A stretch of DNA of 64,000 nucleotides from an uncultured Clostridia bacterium (GCA_947630845.1 CANRJB010000003.1:62001-126000), one strand, 5' to 3'. Positions 1 through 10,450 are shown, counted from the stretch's first letter. Notes: generated from the sequence alone by a model not told the origin. Made by a program: numbers and translations.

Positions 1-468
1 CCGGGTCTGGAAAAGATTCGGGACAGGGATCTTCGTCACCTTGCATCCGATACATGCTACCAACACATTCAGTATGCCGAACGCTAATATATTGATGGCG
101 ATCATGCTTGATGAATTGGACAGATAATCTGACAGCAGCTCCTCATAATTGACAGGGAGCGTACCATCCGCACTTGCGGAATCCACAATACCCGTCAATC
201 CATAAAATATCCCGATCAGCACGGCTGCGATCACATTGGACAGCAGAAAATGCCCTGCCAGAAATCCTCCTACAATATTCTCATATCGCCGTATCCTGCT
301 TTTCTCCCTGCTGTTTGGTTTCAGAGGAATGCGGCAGCCGGGAATGCGTATCTGTGGTACGATCTCGCCATAATCCCCGTTATAATATGCAAACTCTGTT
401 TCGTTACCAAAAGGATCATGCGGATCGATCGTCACTTCTCCCGCAGTCTGTTCCTGAAAATCGTTCAT
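1..468 (-). CDS. membrane protein, N-terminal part (possible CPBP-family intramembrane protease)
   Basis: The reading frame is open from the ATG at 468 to the window edge, giving 156 codons with no stop, so the C-terminus lies outside. AGGAG sits 6 nt before the ATG. The first 65 residues are polar and acidic. Two hydrophobic segments follow, at about residues 66-90 and 125-143, separated by a short polar loop. The last visible residues (KVTKIPVPNLFQ) resemble the stretch that precedes the core of CPBP-type intramembrane proteases, but the catalytic EExxxR motif would be beyond the edge. The gene and its membrane location are well supported; the family is a guess. Confidence 0.6.
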   Translation of the reverse strand, partial: MNDFQEQTAGEVTIDPHDPFGNETEFAYYNGDYGEIVPQIRIPGCRIPLKPNSREKSRIRRYENIVGGFLAGHFLLSNVIAAVLIGIFYGLTGIVDSASADGTLPVNYEELLSDYLSNSSSMIAINILAFGILNVLVACIGCKVTKIPVPNLFQTR

Positions 469-494
469 ATCCTACTCCTTTCATTGCTTCTTAT

Positions 495-523
495 ATTTTA
501 CCATAAAAAATGAATTTCGTAAA
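495..523 (-). promoter_or_regulatory. sigma-A-type promoter for the membrane protein gene
   Basis: On the minus strand, TTTACG (518-523) and TAAAAT (495-500) are separated by 17 bp, about 25 nt before the AGGAG ribosome site. Confidence 0.55.
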
Positions 524-592
524 TACTTTTTTCAAAAATATTTTTTGTCATACTCATTTTGAAAATTTTTTTCAAAAGTGACAAAAAAATGA

Positions 593-621
593 TAGACAAA
601 AGGAATAAAATATGTTATAAT
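593..621 (+). promoter_or_regulatory. sigma-A-type promoter for the Nudix gene
   Basis: TAGACA (593-598), a 17-bp spacer and TATAAT (616-621) lie 43 nt before the start codon in a very A/T-rich stretch. Confidence 0.75.
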
Positions 622-664
622 CAATATAACAGTGAATCATGCTCAGAGAAAGGAAGCGAACAGA

Positions 665-1081
665 ATGCGGCATGAAAAGTCCTGCGGAGCGATTGTCTAC
701 CGCAGATTTCATGGGAATATCGAAATTTTGCTGATCCGGCACATCAACAGCGGGCACTGGTCCTTCCCGAAAGGACATGTCGAAGAAGGGGAGACAGAGG
801 TGGAGACCGCAGTCCGGGAGATCAAGGAGGAGACTTCTATTGATGTCATCATTGACCCGACATTCCGGGAGACTGTTTCCTATTCCCCGAAACGGGACAC
901 CCAGAAGGTGGTCGTCTACTTCATCGGCAAGGCAAAGAATTATGATTATGTGCCGCAGGCGGAGGAGATCTCCGAAGTACGATGGGTGGATATCGGGTAT
1001 GCTTCCCGGATACTGACCTATGAAAATGACAAGAACATTGTCATTAAAGCAAAAAATGTCATAAAAAGCGTAGCAACATAA
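665..1081 (+). CDS. Nudix hydrolase (Ap4A hydrolase-like)
   Basis: A 138-residue single-domain Nudix protein. The Nudix box begins at GHVEEGE and runs to REIKEETSI, so the metal-binding glutamates are present while the usual glycine near the end of the box is serine. The compact size, the early SCGAIVYR strand and the WSFPKGHVEEGE context match bacterial bis(5'-nucleosyl)-tetraphosphatases, which cut Ap4A to ATP and AMP; this substrate is inferred from family resemblance. The ATG at 665 follows AAAGGAAG and has the best spacing; an upstream in-frame ATG at 632 has no ribosome site. It is a monocistronic unit with its own promoter and terminator. Confidence 0.88.
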   Translation: MRHEKSCGAIVYRRFHGNIEILLIRHINSGHWSFPKGHVEEGETEVETAVREIKEETSIDVIIDPTFRETVSYSPKRDTQKVVVYFIGKAKNYDYVPQAEEISEVRWVDIGYASRILTYENDKNIVIKAKNVIKSVAT

Positions 1082-1117
1082 AAAAACAGAGTGACATTAT
1101 GCCGCTCTGTTTTTCTT
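1082..1117 (+). terminator. intrinsic terminator after the Nudix gene
   Basis: AAAACAGAG pairs with CTCTGTTTT around a 13-nt loop and is followed by a T-rich tail. Because the stem is flanked by A's and T's it can also serve the convergent minus-strand gene ending at 1121. Confidence 0.75.
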
Positions 1118-1120
1118 TTT

Positions 1121-1528
1121 TCAACTCTGCTGTGCTGTCTGGACAGGCTGCTGTTTCTGTGAAGTCATCTGTTCTGTCAGTCGTGCCAGCAATTGTGTCT
1201 GCTGTGTCAGCAGATTTTCATATGCTTCCCGTTTAGCGACCGATGCGAAGATACTGCATAACCGCACAGCAAAACCGATCGTAATCACAATGCTTCCATA
1301 AATCATGATAGCGTTGATCATTTTTATAAGATCATCAAGATTATCTGTTGCATGGCTGACCTGTTTGTGGATCTCCGTGTAGAAATCTCCACCAAAAGTT
1401 TCATAACCACCGCTGTAACCATTAAACCCCTCTGATATGACCCAGATCAGCATGATGATACCTGCCACCACTCCCAGAACGCAGAGAATGAGCTGAAAAC
1501 GTTCAGATGCTTTCATTTTCGACCACAT
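1121..1528 (-). CDS. small two-helix membrane protein of unknown function
   Basis: A 135-residue protein with hydrophobic segments at about residues 13-33 and 75-95, an extracytoplasmic-looking loop rich in Gly/Tyr/Asp between them, and a Gln-rich amphipathic tail (QTQLLARLTEQMTSQKQQ) that may form a coiled coil. No enzymatic motif is visible and I do not recognise the family. The ATG at 1528 has AGGAGG 7 nt upstream; an in-frame ATG 18 nt earlier lacks a ribosome site. It is transcribed alone from an extended -10 promoter and converges on the Nudix gene. Confidence 0.75.
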   Translation of the reverse strand: MWSKMKASERFQLILCVLGVVAGIIMLIWVISEGFNGYSGGYETFGGDFYTEIHKQVSHATDNLDDLIKMINAIMIYGSIVITIGFAVRLCSIFASVAKREAYENLLTQQTQLLARLTEQMTSQKQQPVQTAQQS

Positions 1529-1573
1529 TACATTTCCTCCTTTCATTCTATTCGGGTCTGTTGCCCTGTCTTT

Positions 1574-1582
1574 ATTATAGCA
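1574..1582 (-). promoter_or_regulatory. extended -10 promoter for the small membrane protein gene
   Basis: The minus strand reads TGCTATAAT, an extended -10 element. No good -35 is seen 16-18 bp upstream. Confidence 0.5.
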
Positions 1583-1641
1583 GAATTATTTGATAAAAGA
1601 TAGATTCACTATAGCATCAGAAACGCATCATATCTACATAC

Positions 1642-1668
1642 AAAAAGGCGGCAAGAGATCTTGCCGCC
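1642..1668 (-). terminator. intrinsic terminator of groESL
   Basis: GGCGGCAAG and CTTGCCGCC form a perfect 9-bp stem around a 4-nt loop; on the minus strand TTTTTG follows. It lies directly after the groEL stop. Confidence 0.93.
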
Positions 1669-1676
1669 CATTCCTA

Positions 1677-3323
<1,647 letters not shown>

Positions 3324-3326
3324 TCA

Positions 3327-3738
<412 letters not shown>

Positions 3739-3805
3739 GTGCATTTCTGGAATTTTTCAAAATTTCAGCCATTTGCACAATTTTCAACGTTGAAAGGCAT
3801 ATATT

Positions 3806-4297
3806 TCATGCGGTTTCCAGATCGATCCAGTTTTCCTGAACACCGCAGTCAGCGCACTGTGTGTCAATGGTGATCCAACTGAAGGCGTTCACAAAATCCT
3901 CCGGTTGAAAACTATCCGGTTCTTCTGCCACGACTTCTTCCATAAACTGTTCCTCATCTTCCGGTTCAATGGAAACCGTCATCCGGAACTGACTGCTGCC
4001 GCATCCGCAGAGATGCGGATGCAATGTGCCGGGGTCTGCCGTCTGATAAGAATGACAGACAAACCCGTCATAGCCATGCTTTGCTTCATCAACGATCACA
4101 CAGACAGCACCGCACTGCACGCAGGTTGCCTGAATCAGCAGCCCGTCCTCTCCATACCCCCGGGAAGGACTGTTTTCATTGTCCGAAACATGAAACACCT
4201 CTCCACCACAGGGACACACAATATTGCCTTTCAAAAAGCCATTCTTTGTCAATTCCGGATGCCAGACAGCTTTCAGATGACCGGGAACAGAACTCAT
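3806..4297 (-). CDS. cysteine-rich zinc-ribbon-like protein of unknown function
   Basis: A 163-residue soluble protein with paired cysteines in three places: CPCGG near residue 28 with CVQCG near 60, CGCG near 98 and CADCG near 150. These spacings suggest one or two structural zinc ribbons. Between them lies a strongly acidic linker (EPEDEEQFMEEVVAEEPD). I do not recognise the family. The ATG overlaps the stop of plsY by 4 nt (ATGA) and has GGAGAG upstream, so it is the last gene of the der-plsY unit and translationally coupled. The link to lipid synthesis may be only positional. Confidence 0.75.
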   Translation of the reverse strand: MSSVPGHLKAVWHPELTKNGFLKGNIVCPCGGEVFHVSDNENSPSRGYGEDGLLIQATCVQCGAVCVIVDEAKHGYDGFVCHSYQTADPGTLHPHLCGCGSSQFRMTVSIEPEDEEQFMEEVVAEEPDSFQPEDFVNAFSWITIDTQCADCGVQENWIDLETA

Positions 4298-4959
4298 GAT
4301 CTTCTCTCCTTCTTATCCGTAATTTTCCGTTCCGTTCCCTCTTTCAGACGTTGGATGTTAGAACGGTGCATAAATACGACCATCCCTGCCATGACTGCCG
4401 TCATGCAGAAATGCAATATGATCTGCGGCATGGTGTAGTGCGTATCTAAAAGATACTGCACCACAGCCGTCACGAACGGACAGCATGATGCTGCAATGAC
4501 AGATGCAAGACTTACATATTTGGAGAGCAGCAGCACCACCGCAAAAATGCCGATGAGAATGCAGAACACCCTCCAGTCCAGTACCAGAAAGATGGATACC
4601 CCCACCAGTACACCCTTGCCGCCCTTGAAGTGATGGTAAATCGGAAACACATGCCCGAGGATGGCAAAGCATCCGGCAAGACAGCCAATGAAATATGTGT
4701 CCCCCGTCCCCTGCATCCAGAGGTCGGTCAGATACCGGCTGATGAGTACTGCCACAACGCCCTTTGCCAGATCGCCGATCAGCGTCAGTGCCGCACAGCC
4801 TTTGCCGAAACAGCGCAAAGTATTCGTCAGCCCGGCATTGCCGCTGCCGAAATTCCGGACATCCTCATGTTTCAGAAGCCGTACCGTCAGGATCGCCGAG
4901 TTGATGCTTCCCAACAGATACCCCACAAGTGCTGCCACAAGACAGCAGAGTAGTAGCAT
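4294..4959 (-). CDS. plsY: acyl-phosphate:glycerol-3-phosphate acyltransferase PlsY
   Basis: A 221-residue multi-pass membrane enzyme that moves the acyl group of acyl-phosphate to glycerol-3-phosphate, making lysophosphatidate for phospholipids. Seen are the three PlsY motifs: GSINSA near the N-terminus, the RNFGSGNAGLTNTLR block around residues 34-48, and HHFKGGKG around residue 105. About five hydrophobic helices cover the rest. The ATG at 4959 follows a G-rich AAGGGGGG site; an upstream extension lacks similarity to the family. It follows der by 13 nt, a pairing common in clostridia. Confidence 0.96.
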   Translation of the reverse strand: MLLLCCLVAALVGYLLGSINSAILTVRLLKHEDVRNFGSGNAGLTNTLRCFGKGCAALTLIGDLAKGVVAVLISRYLTDLWMQGTGDTYFIGCLAGCFAILGHVFPIYHHFKGGKGVLVGVSIFLVLDWRVFCILIGIFAVVLLLSKYVSLASVIAASCCPFVTAVVQYLLDTHYTMPQIILHFCMTAVMAGMVVFMHRSNIQRLKEGTERKITDKKERRS

Positions 4960-4972
4960 ACCATCGCCCCCC

Positions 4973-6301
4973 TTATGTGTCATTCCGGCTGCGTTCCCGG
5001 ATGACAAAGCGCACAGGTGTCCCCTCCAACCCGAACGTCGTCCGTATCTGGTTTTCCAGATACCGCTGATAGGAAAAATGAAACAGGTCGGCACGGTTCA
5101 CAAACAGCACAAAGGTCGGCGGCTTGGTGCTTGCCTGTGTCATATAGTAAATTTTCAGCCGCTTGCCCTTATCTGATGGGGGCTGCACCCTTGCGACCGC
5201 ATAGGCAAGCACATCATTGAGCATACCCGTGCTGATGCGCATAGAGTTCATTTCATTGACCTGCTTTATCATGTCAAACAGCTTTTCCACACGCTGACCG
5301 GTCTTAGCTGAAATGAAAATGAACGGCACGTAGGACATGAAGCTAAAATCGTTCTCAAGCTTTTTCTGGTATTCCTGCATGGTCTTGTCGGTCTTTTCCA
5401 CTGCATCCCACTTATTGACGGCGACGATGCACCCCTTGCCCTGCTCATGGGCATAGCCTGCGACCTTGGAATCCTGCTCCGTGAAGCCCTCCAGTGCATC
5501 GATCATGATCACACAGACATCCGCCCTGTCCACAGCCATATATGCACGCAGCACAGAGAAATGCTCCACACGTTCCGTGATCTTCGACTTCTTCCGGATG
5601 CCTGCCGTGTCAATAAAGACAAACCGTCCCTCTTCCCGTTCAATGACGGTATCTGTTGCATCCCGTGTTGTGCCGGCAATGTCGGAGACAATGACACGCT
5701 CCTCACCGGCAATGCGGTTAATGAGGGAAGATTTTCCGGCATTCGGCTTGCCGATGACAGCGACCTTGATGTCGCTTTCGTCGTAATCATCCGTTTCTTC
5801 CTCCGGAAAATGGCTGACGATCTCATCGAGCATATCCCCCGTCCCATGCCCATGTACGGATGATACAGGAAACGGCTCACCAATGCCAAGATTGTAGAAT
5901 TCATAAATATCCATCGGCAATTCACCGGGGGTGTCGCACTTATTCACGGCAAGCACAATGGGCTTTCCGCTCTTCTGGAGCATATCAGCAACGGCATAGT
6001 CATTTGCCGTCACGCCGCTGCGCACATCTGTCACAAGCACGATCACATCCGCATGAGAGATGGCAATTTCTGCCTGCTGCCGCATGAGGGTAAGCATCTT
6101 GTCGTTCTCTTTCGGTTCGATACCGCCCGTATCCACGACCATGAATTGATGCCCTCTCCATTCGCATTTCGAGTAAATTCTGTCCCTTGTCACGCCGGGC
6201 GTATCTTCCACAATGGAAAGCCGCTGTCCGATGAGCTTGTTGAACAGCGTGGACTTGCCCACATTCGGGCGTCCCACTACGGCAACTACTGGTAATGGCA
6301 T
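4973..6301 (-). CDS. der: ribosome assembly GTPase Der (EngA)
   Basis: A 442-residue double GTPase needed for maturation of the 50S subunit. Two tandem G domains are clear: the first begins VVGRPNVGKSTLFN and has DTGG and NKCD motifs; the second begins VIGKPNAGKSSLIN and has DTAG and NKWD. A KH-like C-terminal domain follows (about residues 350-442, with PPTFVLFVNRADLFHFSYQR). The start at 6301 follows AAAGGAGG with 7-nt spacing; a longer frame is possible upstream but has no ribosome site. It is followed by plsY. Confidence 0.98.
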   Translation of the reverse strand: MPLPVVAVVGRPNVGKSTLFNKLIGQRLSIVEDTPGVTRDRIYSKCEWRGHQFMVVDTGGIEPKENDKMLTLMRQQAEIAISHADVIVLVTDVRSGVTANDYAVADMLQKSGKPIVLAVNKCDTPGELPMDIYEFYNLGIGEPFPVSSVHGHGTGDMLDEIVSHFPEEETDDYDESDIKVAVIGKPNAGKSSLINRIAGEERVIVSDIAGTTRDATDTVIEREEGRFVFIDTAGIRKKSKITERVEHFSVLRAYMAVDRADVCVIMIDALEGFTEQDSKVAGYAHEQGKGCIVAVNKWDAVEKTDKTMQEYQKKLENDFSFMSYVPFIFISAKTGQRVEKLFDMIKQVNEMNSMRISTGMLNDVLAYAVARVQPPSDKGKRLKIYYMTQASTKPPTFVLFVNRADLFHFSYQRYLENQIRTTFGLEGTPVRFVIRERSRNDT

Positions 6302-6314
6302 GTGTTTCCTCCTT

Positions 6315-7604
6315 TCAATTGAGAACCGCATCAAGCAGTTCATATCCGTCATTCGGGACGATGCGGATCTTCGTATGCAGTACACGCTCCACATCTGCAA
6401 TGGTCAGATCATCCAGAAAGACTTCACTGTTTTTCCGGAAAATCGACTCCGACAGCAGCAGCATCTCCCCTAAAGGCTTGCCGCTGAGCTGCCTGATGAT
6501 ATCTTGTCCGGTCAGCAGTCCTGTTACGGTGATACTCTCTCCGAAAAAGTCATTTCGTATCCCATACACATTGCACTGAATTTCCGGAAACCTCTGCTCC
6601 GCCTCCTGCATCAGTCCGCAGAGAAACGAATATGCCGCCATGCCCGTCGCAACAGCAACCGTCCGTTTCCCCGGTGCATCTGCCTCATCAAGCGCAGCAT
6701 GAAATTCATCTGCCAGTGACCGCAGCATCCCTACGCCGTTCTCATACTGCGGATATCCCTCATAATAGCTCTCATCCGGCAGTTCCCGTCCGGCAAGCAG
6801 AAAAAATTCATCCGACGGGAACACAGCTCTTGTTCCGAATTTCTCTAAAAACTGTTCCTGAAATGCTGCAATGAGATCGAGAGTCGCAGCCGCCGTTTCC
6901 GGCGTGAATGGTGTCAGCGGATACAGCTCCTCCCGGAATTTCGACAGTCCCACCGGAACGACTGCCACACTCGTCAGGTGCGGCAGCATCTTTCCCAAGT
7001 CCGTCAGTGTTCTCTTTAATTCTTCGCCGTCATTCAGCCCCGGACAGAGTACGATCTGACAATTGAGCTGAATGCCTGCCTTTGCCATCTGCCAGAGATA
7101 ATCGAGCTTTTCTCCGGCAAAGCGGTTCTGCATCATTTTGCAGCGCAGTTCCGGATTTGTCGTATGGACGGACACATTGATGCCAAGGCGCATGGCAATG
7201 ATGCGGTCAACATCCTCCTGTGTCATATTGGTCAGCGTGACATAGTTCCCATGCAAAAAGCTCAGCCTTGCATCATCATCCTTGAAGTAGAGTGTCTCAC
7301 GCATACCGGGCGGCATCTGGTCAATGAAACAGAACACGCACTTGTTCCGGCAGCTCTGTTTGCTGTCCATGAGAAAGCTTGCAAATTCCAGTCCTGTATC
7401 GTCATATTCATCCTTTTCAAGATGATAATGTGCCTGTTTTCCGTCCAGTTCGGTCACGACATCCAATGCCGTCTCTGCCGCATAATACATATAATCCACA
7501 ACATCCCGGATCACATGTCCGTTGAGCGACACGAGCTGCATCCCTTTCCGGATGCCGGCATGTGCCGCAGGGGAATCCTGTATCACGCCCGTGATCTCGA
7601 CCAT
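6315..7604 (-). CDS. PDZ / radical SAM / DUF512 protein
   Basis: A 429-residue protein with three parts. Residues 1-60 form a PDZ-like domain (QDSPAAHAGIRKGMQLVSLNG). Residues about 65-290 carry a radical-SAM-like cluster motif CRNKCVFCF, with the loop spacing typical of this family, followed by a TIM-barrel-like stretch. The remainder matches DUF512 (TGMAAYSFLCGLM, ITVTGLLTGQDI). Homologues sit next to der in many Firmicutes and in cyanobacteria; their substrate is unknown. It lies 13 nt upstream of der. The ATG at 7604 has a weak GGTGGAG site; the in-frame ATG at 7622 has none. The gene lies behind a terminator, so it depends on readthrough or an unrecognised promoter. Confidence 0.88.
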   Translation of the reverse strand: MVEITGVIQDSPAAHAGIRKGMQLVSLNGHVIRDVVDYMYYAAETALDVVTELDGKQAHYHLEKDEYDDTGLEFASFLMDSKQSCRNKCVFCFIDQMPPGMRETLYFKDDDARLSFLHGNYVTLTNMTQEDVDRIIAMRLGINVSVHTTNPELRCKMMQNRFAGEKLDYLWQMAKAGIQLNCQIVLCPGLNDGEELKRTLTDLGKMLPHLTSVAVVPVGLSKFREELYPLTPFTPETAAATLDLIAAFQEQFLEKFGTRAVFPSDEFFLLAGRELPDESYYEGYPQYENGVGMLRSLADEFHAALDEADAPGKRTVAVATGMAAYSFLCGLMQEAEQRFPEIQCNVYGIRNDFFGESITVTGLLTGQDIIRQLSGKPLGEMLLLSESIFRKNSEVFLDDLTIADVERVLHTKIRIVPNDGYELLDAVLN

Positions 7605-7619
7605 TTCTCCACCCCCATG

Positions 7620-7653
7620 CAAAAATAATGGAGAGAAGGGATACCCTCTCTCC
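7620..7653 (-). terminator. intrinsic terminator after rpmF
   Basis: A GGAGAGAGGG / CCCTTCTCTCC stem with a single bulge and a 3-nt loop, followed on the minus strand by ATTATTTTTG. Confidence 0.8.
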
Positions 7654-7662
7654 GCCTGCCGC

Positions 7663-7848
7663 TTATTCAGCGTCCATCTTCAGGACTTCTACGCCCTTAT
7701 AATAGCCGCAGTTCTTGCAAACCTTGTGCGGAGCTTTCAGCTCACCGCAGCGGTCACATCTGCACATAGCCGGAGCATCGAGCTTCCAGACTGCACTGCG
7801 TCTCTTATTTTTTCTTGCTTTAGACGTTTTTCTCTTCGGTACTGCCAT
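7663..7848 (-). CDS. rpmF: 50S ribosomal protein L32
   Basis: A 61-residue L32. It starts [14 protein letters not shown], the hallmark of the family, and has the zinc-binding pattern CDRCG-N8-CKNCG. The ATG at 7848 has AGGAGG 8 nt upstream; a second ATG nine nt earlier is not needed. It follows yceD by 21 nt, the usual yceD-rpmF pair, and ends in a terminator. This is the zinc (C+) form of L32. Confidence 0.98.
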   Translation of the reverse strand: MAVPKRKTSKARKNKRRSAVWKLDAPAMCRCDRCGELKAPHKVCKNCGYYKGVEVLKMDAE

Positions 7849-7869
7849 TTCAGGCACCTCCTTACTTAA

Positions 7870-8322
7870 TTATCTCTCACTCATACAACCGCATTCTGTG
7901 ACATTCCTGTCACAGCCACACACCGGACAAAGTCCCTTGCAGTCCTCCCGGCACAGCAGCTTTGCCGGCAATTCGAGAATGAGGTCTGACACTGCGATCT
8001 CCACCGGATCAATGCATTCTGCCCTTGCAATAACATAGTCATCTTCATCCTCTTTAGATGCCACAGACCGGACGACCGTATGCAGTTCGTCATAGGCAAG
8101 CTCCTGCACTGTCTCTTTCAGACAGCGGTCACATGTCACCAACAGGGAGCAGGTAATCCGGAACGAAAGCGTGACCACGCCGGCACGGTTTGCGATCTGC
8201 CCGTTTACCCTCACAGGTGAGGCAAAGACATACCGACTGATCTGCGCCAGACGCTCCTCCGGGATACAGAAATCAATTTGTTCCGAAGTTCCGGGAATAT
8301 TCAGCACGTTTTTGACATTCAT
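7870..8322 (-). CDS. yceD: YceD (DUF177) family protein
   Basis: A 150-residue member of the YceD/DUF177 family, nearly always encoded just before rpmF and linked in plants and bacteria to 23S rRNA accumulation. The central motif TCDRCLKE and the C-terminal cysteine-rich segment (CREDCKGLCPVCG, then CGC) are characteristic and probably bind zinc. It has its own consensus promoter about 40 nt upstream. AAGAGG precedes the ATG by 10 nt. Confidence 0.93.
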   Translation of the reverse strand: MNVKNVLNIPGTSEQIDFCIPEERLAQISRYVFASPVRVNGQIANRAGVVTLSFRITCSLLVTCDRCLKETVQELAYDELHTVVRSVASKEDEDDYVIARAECIDPVEIAVSDLILELPAKLLCREDCKGLCPVCGCDRNVTECGCMSER

Positions 8323-8362
8323 CCGTCAGATACCTCTTTCTTTGCAGAGCATCGCAAATTCT

Positions 8363-8391
8363 ATTATACCAAAAAAAGCCTGTTTTGTCAA
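8363..8391 (-). promoter_or_regulatory. consensus promoter of yceD-rpmF
   Basis: TTGACA (8386-8391), a 17-bp spacer and TATAAT (8363-8368) on the minus strand. Confidence 0.92.
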
Positions 8392-8506
8392 GCCCTTTCC
8401 GGTATTTTTCAGAAAACTATCCGAAAGCTGTCAGCACAGACCAGCAGCTTTCATGCGCATTGCCTATCATCCTGCCGGGGAAGGACGACAGAAAACAGCA
8501 GACATT

Positions 8507-8540
8507 CCCTGACGATCTGATGTCGGTCAGATCATCAGGG
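8507..8540 (-). repeat. 34-nt 3'-UTR hairpin element, copy 1
   Basis: On the minus strand, CCCTGATGATCTGA pairs with TCAGATCGTCAGGG over 14 positions around the hexaloop CCGACA, with one U-G wobble. It begins 24 nt after the stop of the P-loop gene. No T-run follows, so it is not a standard terminator. A second copy at 39318-39351 has the same length, stem and placement. Confidence 0.8.
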
Positions 8541-8564
8541 ATGCGCAGCAGTATCAGAAATGGT

Positions 8565-8969
8565 TCAGAGATACTTGGTCACAGATTCCGGCAGATCAGC
8601 ATTGTCAGCCGATACCGTAAAGGTGACGAGAGTATCGTTTCCGGTGAGCTTGTCCAGTCTTGCGAGCATTGCACCCAGCTCATCGTAATCCCTGCCGCCG
8701 ATCTTCAGGATGCCGTCGATGAAGATCTCCTTGATGTCATAGTTGCCGGCAAGCATTCCTGCGAGGAATCCGTAGAAATTCTCATAGCCGGTAATGTCAA
8801 ACTGCTCCACACCGACCCAACGTACCTTATAGCTGATGGAGCGGCGCAGTGTTTCACCCTTTTCGATGCAGACAAGGCAGCCGTTGGTTTCTGCCACAGC
8901 AGTGTTGATGAGTTCAATGAGGGTCTTGGTCTTGCCAGAGCCCTTCTTGCCTGTAATCAGTTTAATCAT
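8565..8969 (-). CDS. small P-loop ATP-binding protein
   Basis: A 134-residue protein with an N-terminal Walker A motif (MIKLITGKKGSGKT). A possible Walker B strand, EIFIDGILKIGG, lies near residue 85. Homologues in clostridia are sometimes labelled as twitching-motility (PilT) proteins, but the length and the lack of other PilT motifs make that label weak; I would call it a stand-alone P-loop NTPase of unknown role. The ATG at 8969 has AAAGGAG upstream. It follows pgi by 43 nt, presumably on one transcript, and ends before the 34-nt hairpin. Confidence 0.82.
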   Translation of the reverse strand: MIKLITGKKGSGKTKTLIELINTAVAETNGCLVCIEKGETLRRSISYKVRWVGVEQFDITGYENFYGFLAGMLAGNYDIKEIFIDGILKIGGRDYDELGAMLARLDKLTGNDTLVTFTVSADNADLPESVTKYL

Positions 8970-9012
8970 GATATGACTCCTTTCCATGCCCTGCGGCATG
9001 ATAAAATAGCGA

Positions 9013-10350
9013 TTAGTGACCGAGCTTTGCTTCGAGCGCAGCTTTTGCGTTCTCATAGCCGGGTTTGCCGAGCAGAGCGAACATATTGGACTTATAGCTC
9101 TCCACACCGGGCTGGTTGAACGGATTCACACCGAGTACATAACCCGAAACAGCGCATGCCTTCTCAAAGAAATAGATCATATAGCCGACGCTGTATTCCG
9201 TGGTATCCTCCAGTTCCAGAATGACCTGCGGCACGCCGCCCTCCGTATGGGCAAGGATCGTACCTTCAAATGCCTTGCGGTTGACGAGGGACATATTCTG
9301 TCCGCAGAGGAAGTTCAGACCGTCCAGATTCTTTTCATCCTTTTCAAGGAAGAGATCCTGCTTCGGTTTCTGGATATCCACAACTGTCTCAAACATCAGC
9401 CGTGCGCCCTGCTGGATGTACTGCCCCATGGAGTGCAGGTCAGTCGAGAATACCACCGATGTCGGCAGCAGACCCTTACCGTCCTTTCCTTCACTTTCCC
9501 CGAAAAGCTGCTTGTACCACTCGTTCATGAGTGCAAAGCTTGGGTCATAGGCAACGAGCATTTCCGCAGATTTTCCCTTTCTGTAGAGGATGTTGCGGAT
9601 GGCAGCGTACTTGTAGCAATCGTTGCTGTCAAATTCTGCCATATAGTCAGCTTCTGCCTTGGCAGCACCTTCCATGAGCTTGTCAATGTCGCATCCTGCC
9701 ACGGCGATCGGCAGCAGACCTACAGCAGTCAGCACAGAGAACCGTCCGCCGACATCATCCGGAACGACAAATGTCTCATAGCCCTCCGTATCGGACAACT
9801 CCTTGAGAGTCCCCTTCTTCTTGTCTGTGGTGGCAAAGATATGGTGCTTTGCTTCCTCTTTGCCATACTTATCCTCAACAAGTTTCTTGAACACACGGAA
9901 TGCTAAAGCAGGCTCTGTGGTCGTGCCGGACTTAGAGATGACATTGACCGAAATATTTTTCCCCTCACAGATGGAGAGTACCTCATTAAGATAAGTCGGG
10001 CTGATATTGTTGCCGACATAATAGATGTCGGGAGTATCTTTCTTCATATTATTGTAGAACGGGCTTTTCAGCAGTTCAATTGCCGCTCTTGCTCCGAGAT
10101 ACGAGCCGCCGATACCGATGACGATCAGCACGTCCGAATTGCTCTGTATCTTCTTTGCCGCAGCTTTGATACGGGCAAATTCCTCCTTGTCATAATCTGT
10201 CGGAAGTCGCAGCCAGCCAAGGAAGTCACTCCCCAGCCCCGTCCCGCTGTGCAGCATCTTCACAGCCGTCTCCACCTGCGGACGGATACCTGCAATATCC
10301 TCCTTACCGATGAAGCTGTCAAGATATTTGGTATTCAGTTTCAGTGCCAT
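9013..10350 (-). CDS. pgi: glucose-6-phosphate isomerase
   Basis: A 445-residue isomerase of glycolysis and gluconeogenesis, interconverting glucose-6-phosphate and fructose-6-phosphate. Seen are the sugar-phosphate-binding SIS-type segments [12 protein letters not shown] (about residue 80) and SKSGTTTEP (about 140), the glutamate region around GQYIQQG, and the C-terminal [12 protein letters not shown] with the conserved lysine. The size matches the short bacterial/archaeal-like Pgi rather than the 550-residue enterobacterial form. The start is the ATG at 10350 with GGAGG 8 nt upstream. It is driven by its own promoter. Confidence 0.98.
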   Translation of the reverse strand: MALKLNTKYLDSFIGKEDIAGIRPQVETAVKMLHSGTGLGSDFLGWLRLPTDYDKEEFARIKAAAKKIQSNSDVLIVIGIGGSYLGARAAIELLKSPFYNNMKKDTPDIYYVGNNISPTYLNEVLSICEGKNISVNVISKSGTTTEPALAFRVFKKLVEDKYGKEEAKHHIFATTDKKKGTLKELSDTEGYETFVVPDDVGGRFSVLTAVGLLPIAVAGCDIDKLMEGAAKAEADYMAEFDSNDCYKYAAIRNILYRKGKSAEMLVAYDPSFALMNEWYKQLFGESEGKDGKGLLPTSVVFSTDLHSMGQYIQQGARLMFETVVDIQKPKQDLFLEKDEKNLDGLNFLCGQNMSLVNRKAFEGTILAHTEGGVPQVILELEDTTEYSVGYMIYFFEKACAVSGYVLGVNPFNQPGVESYKSNMFALLGKPGYENAKAALEAKLGH

Positions 10351-10387
10351 AATCAACGCCTCCAGAATTTATCAGAATCCATTATCT

Positions 10388-10416
10388 ATCATACTATAAT
10401 TTGCAGAATTTTTCAA
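10388..10416 (-). promoter_or_regulatory. pgi promoter
   Basis: TTGAAA (10411-10416), a 17-bp spacer and TATGAT (10388-10393) on the minus strand. Confidence 0.75.
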
Positions 10417-10432
10417 GTATCTGATGCCATCC

Positions 10433-10450
10433 TTTCACAACATTGTGAAA
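10433..10450. promoter_or_regulatory. 18-bp palindrome between divergent pgi and dacA-like genes
   Basis: TTTCACAA-CA-TTGTGAAA is an 8-bp perfect inverted repeat with a 2-bp centre, 17 bp upstream of the pgi -35. It looks like a repressor or activator site. The TTGTGA half-sites point outward, unlike Rex or Crp sites. Confidence 0.5.

Noticed and set aside
8385-9119. Plus-strand frame across the pgi/P-loop gene boundary
   Set aside because: It is antisense to two genes with clear motifs and lacks a ribosome site.
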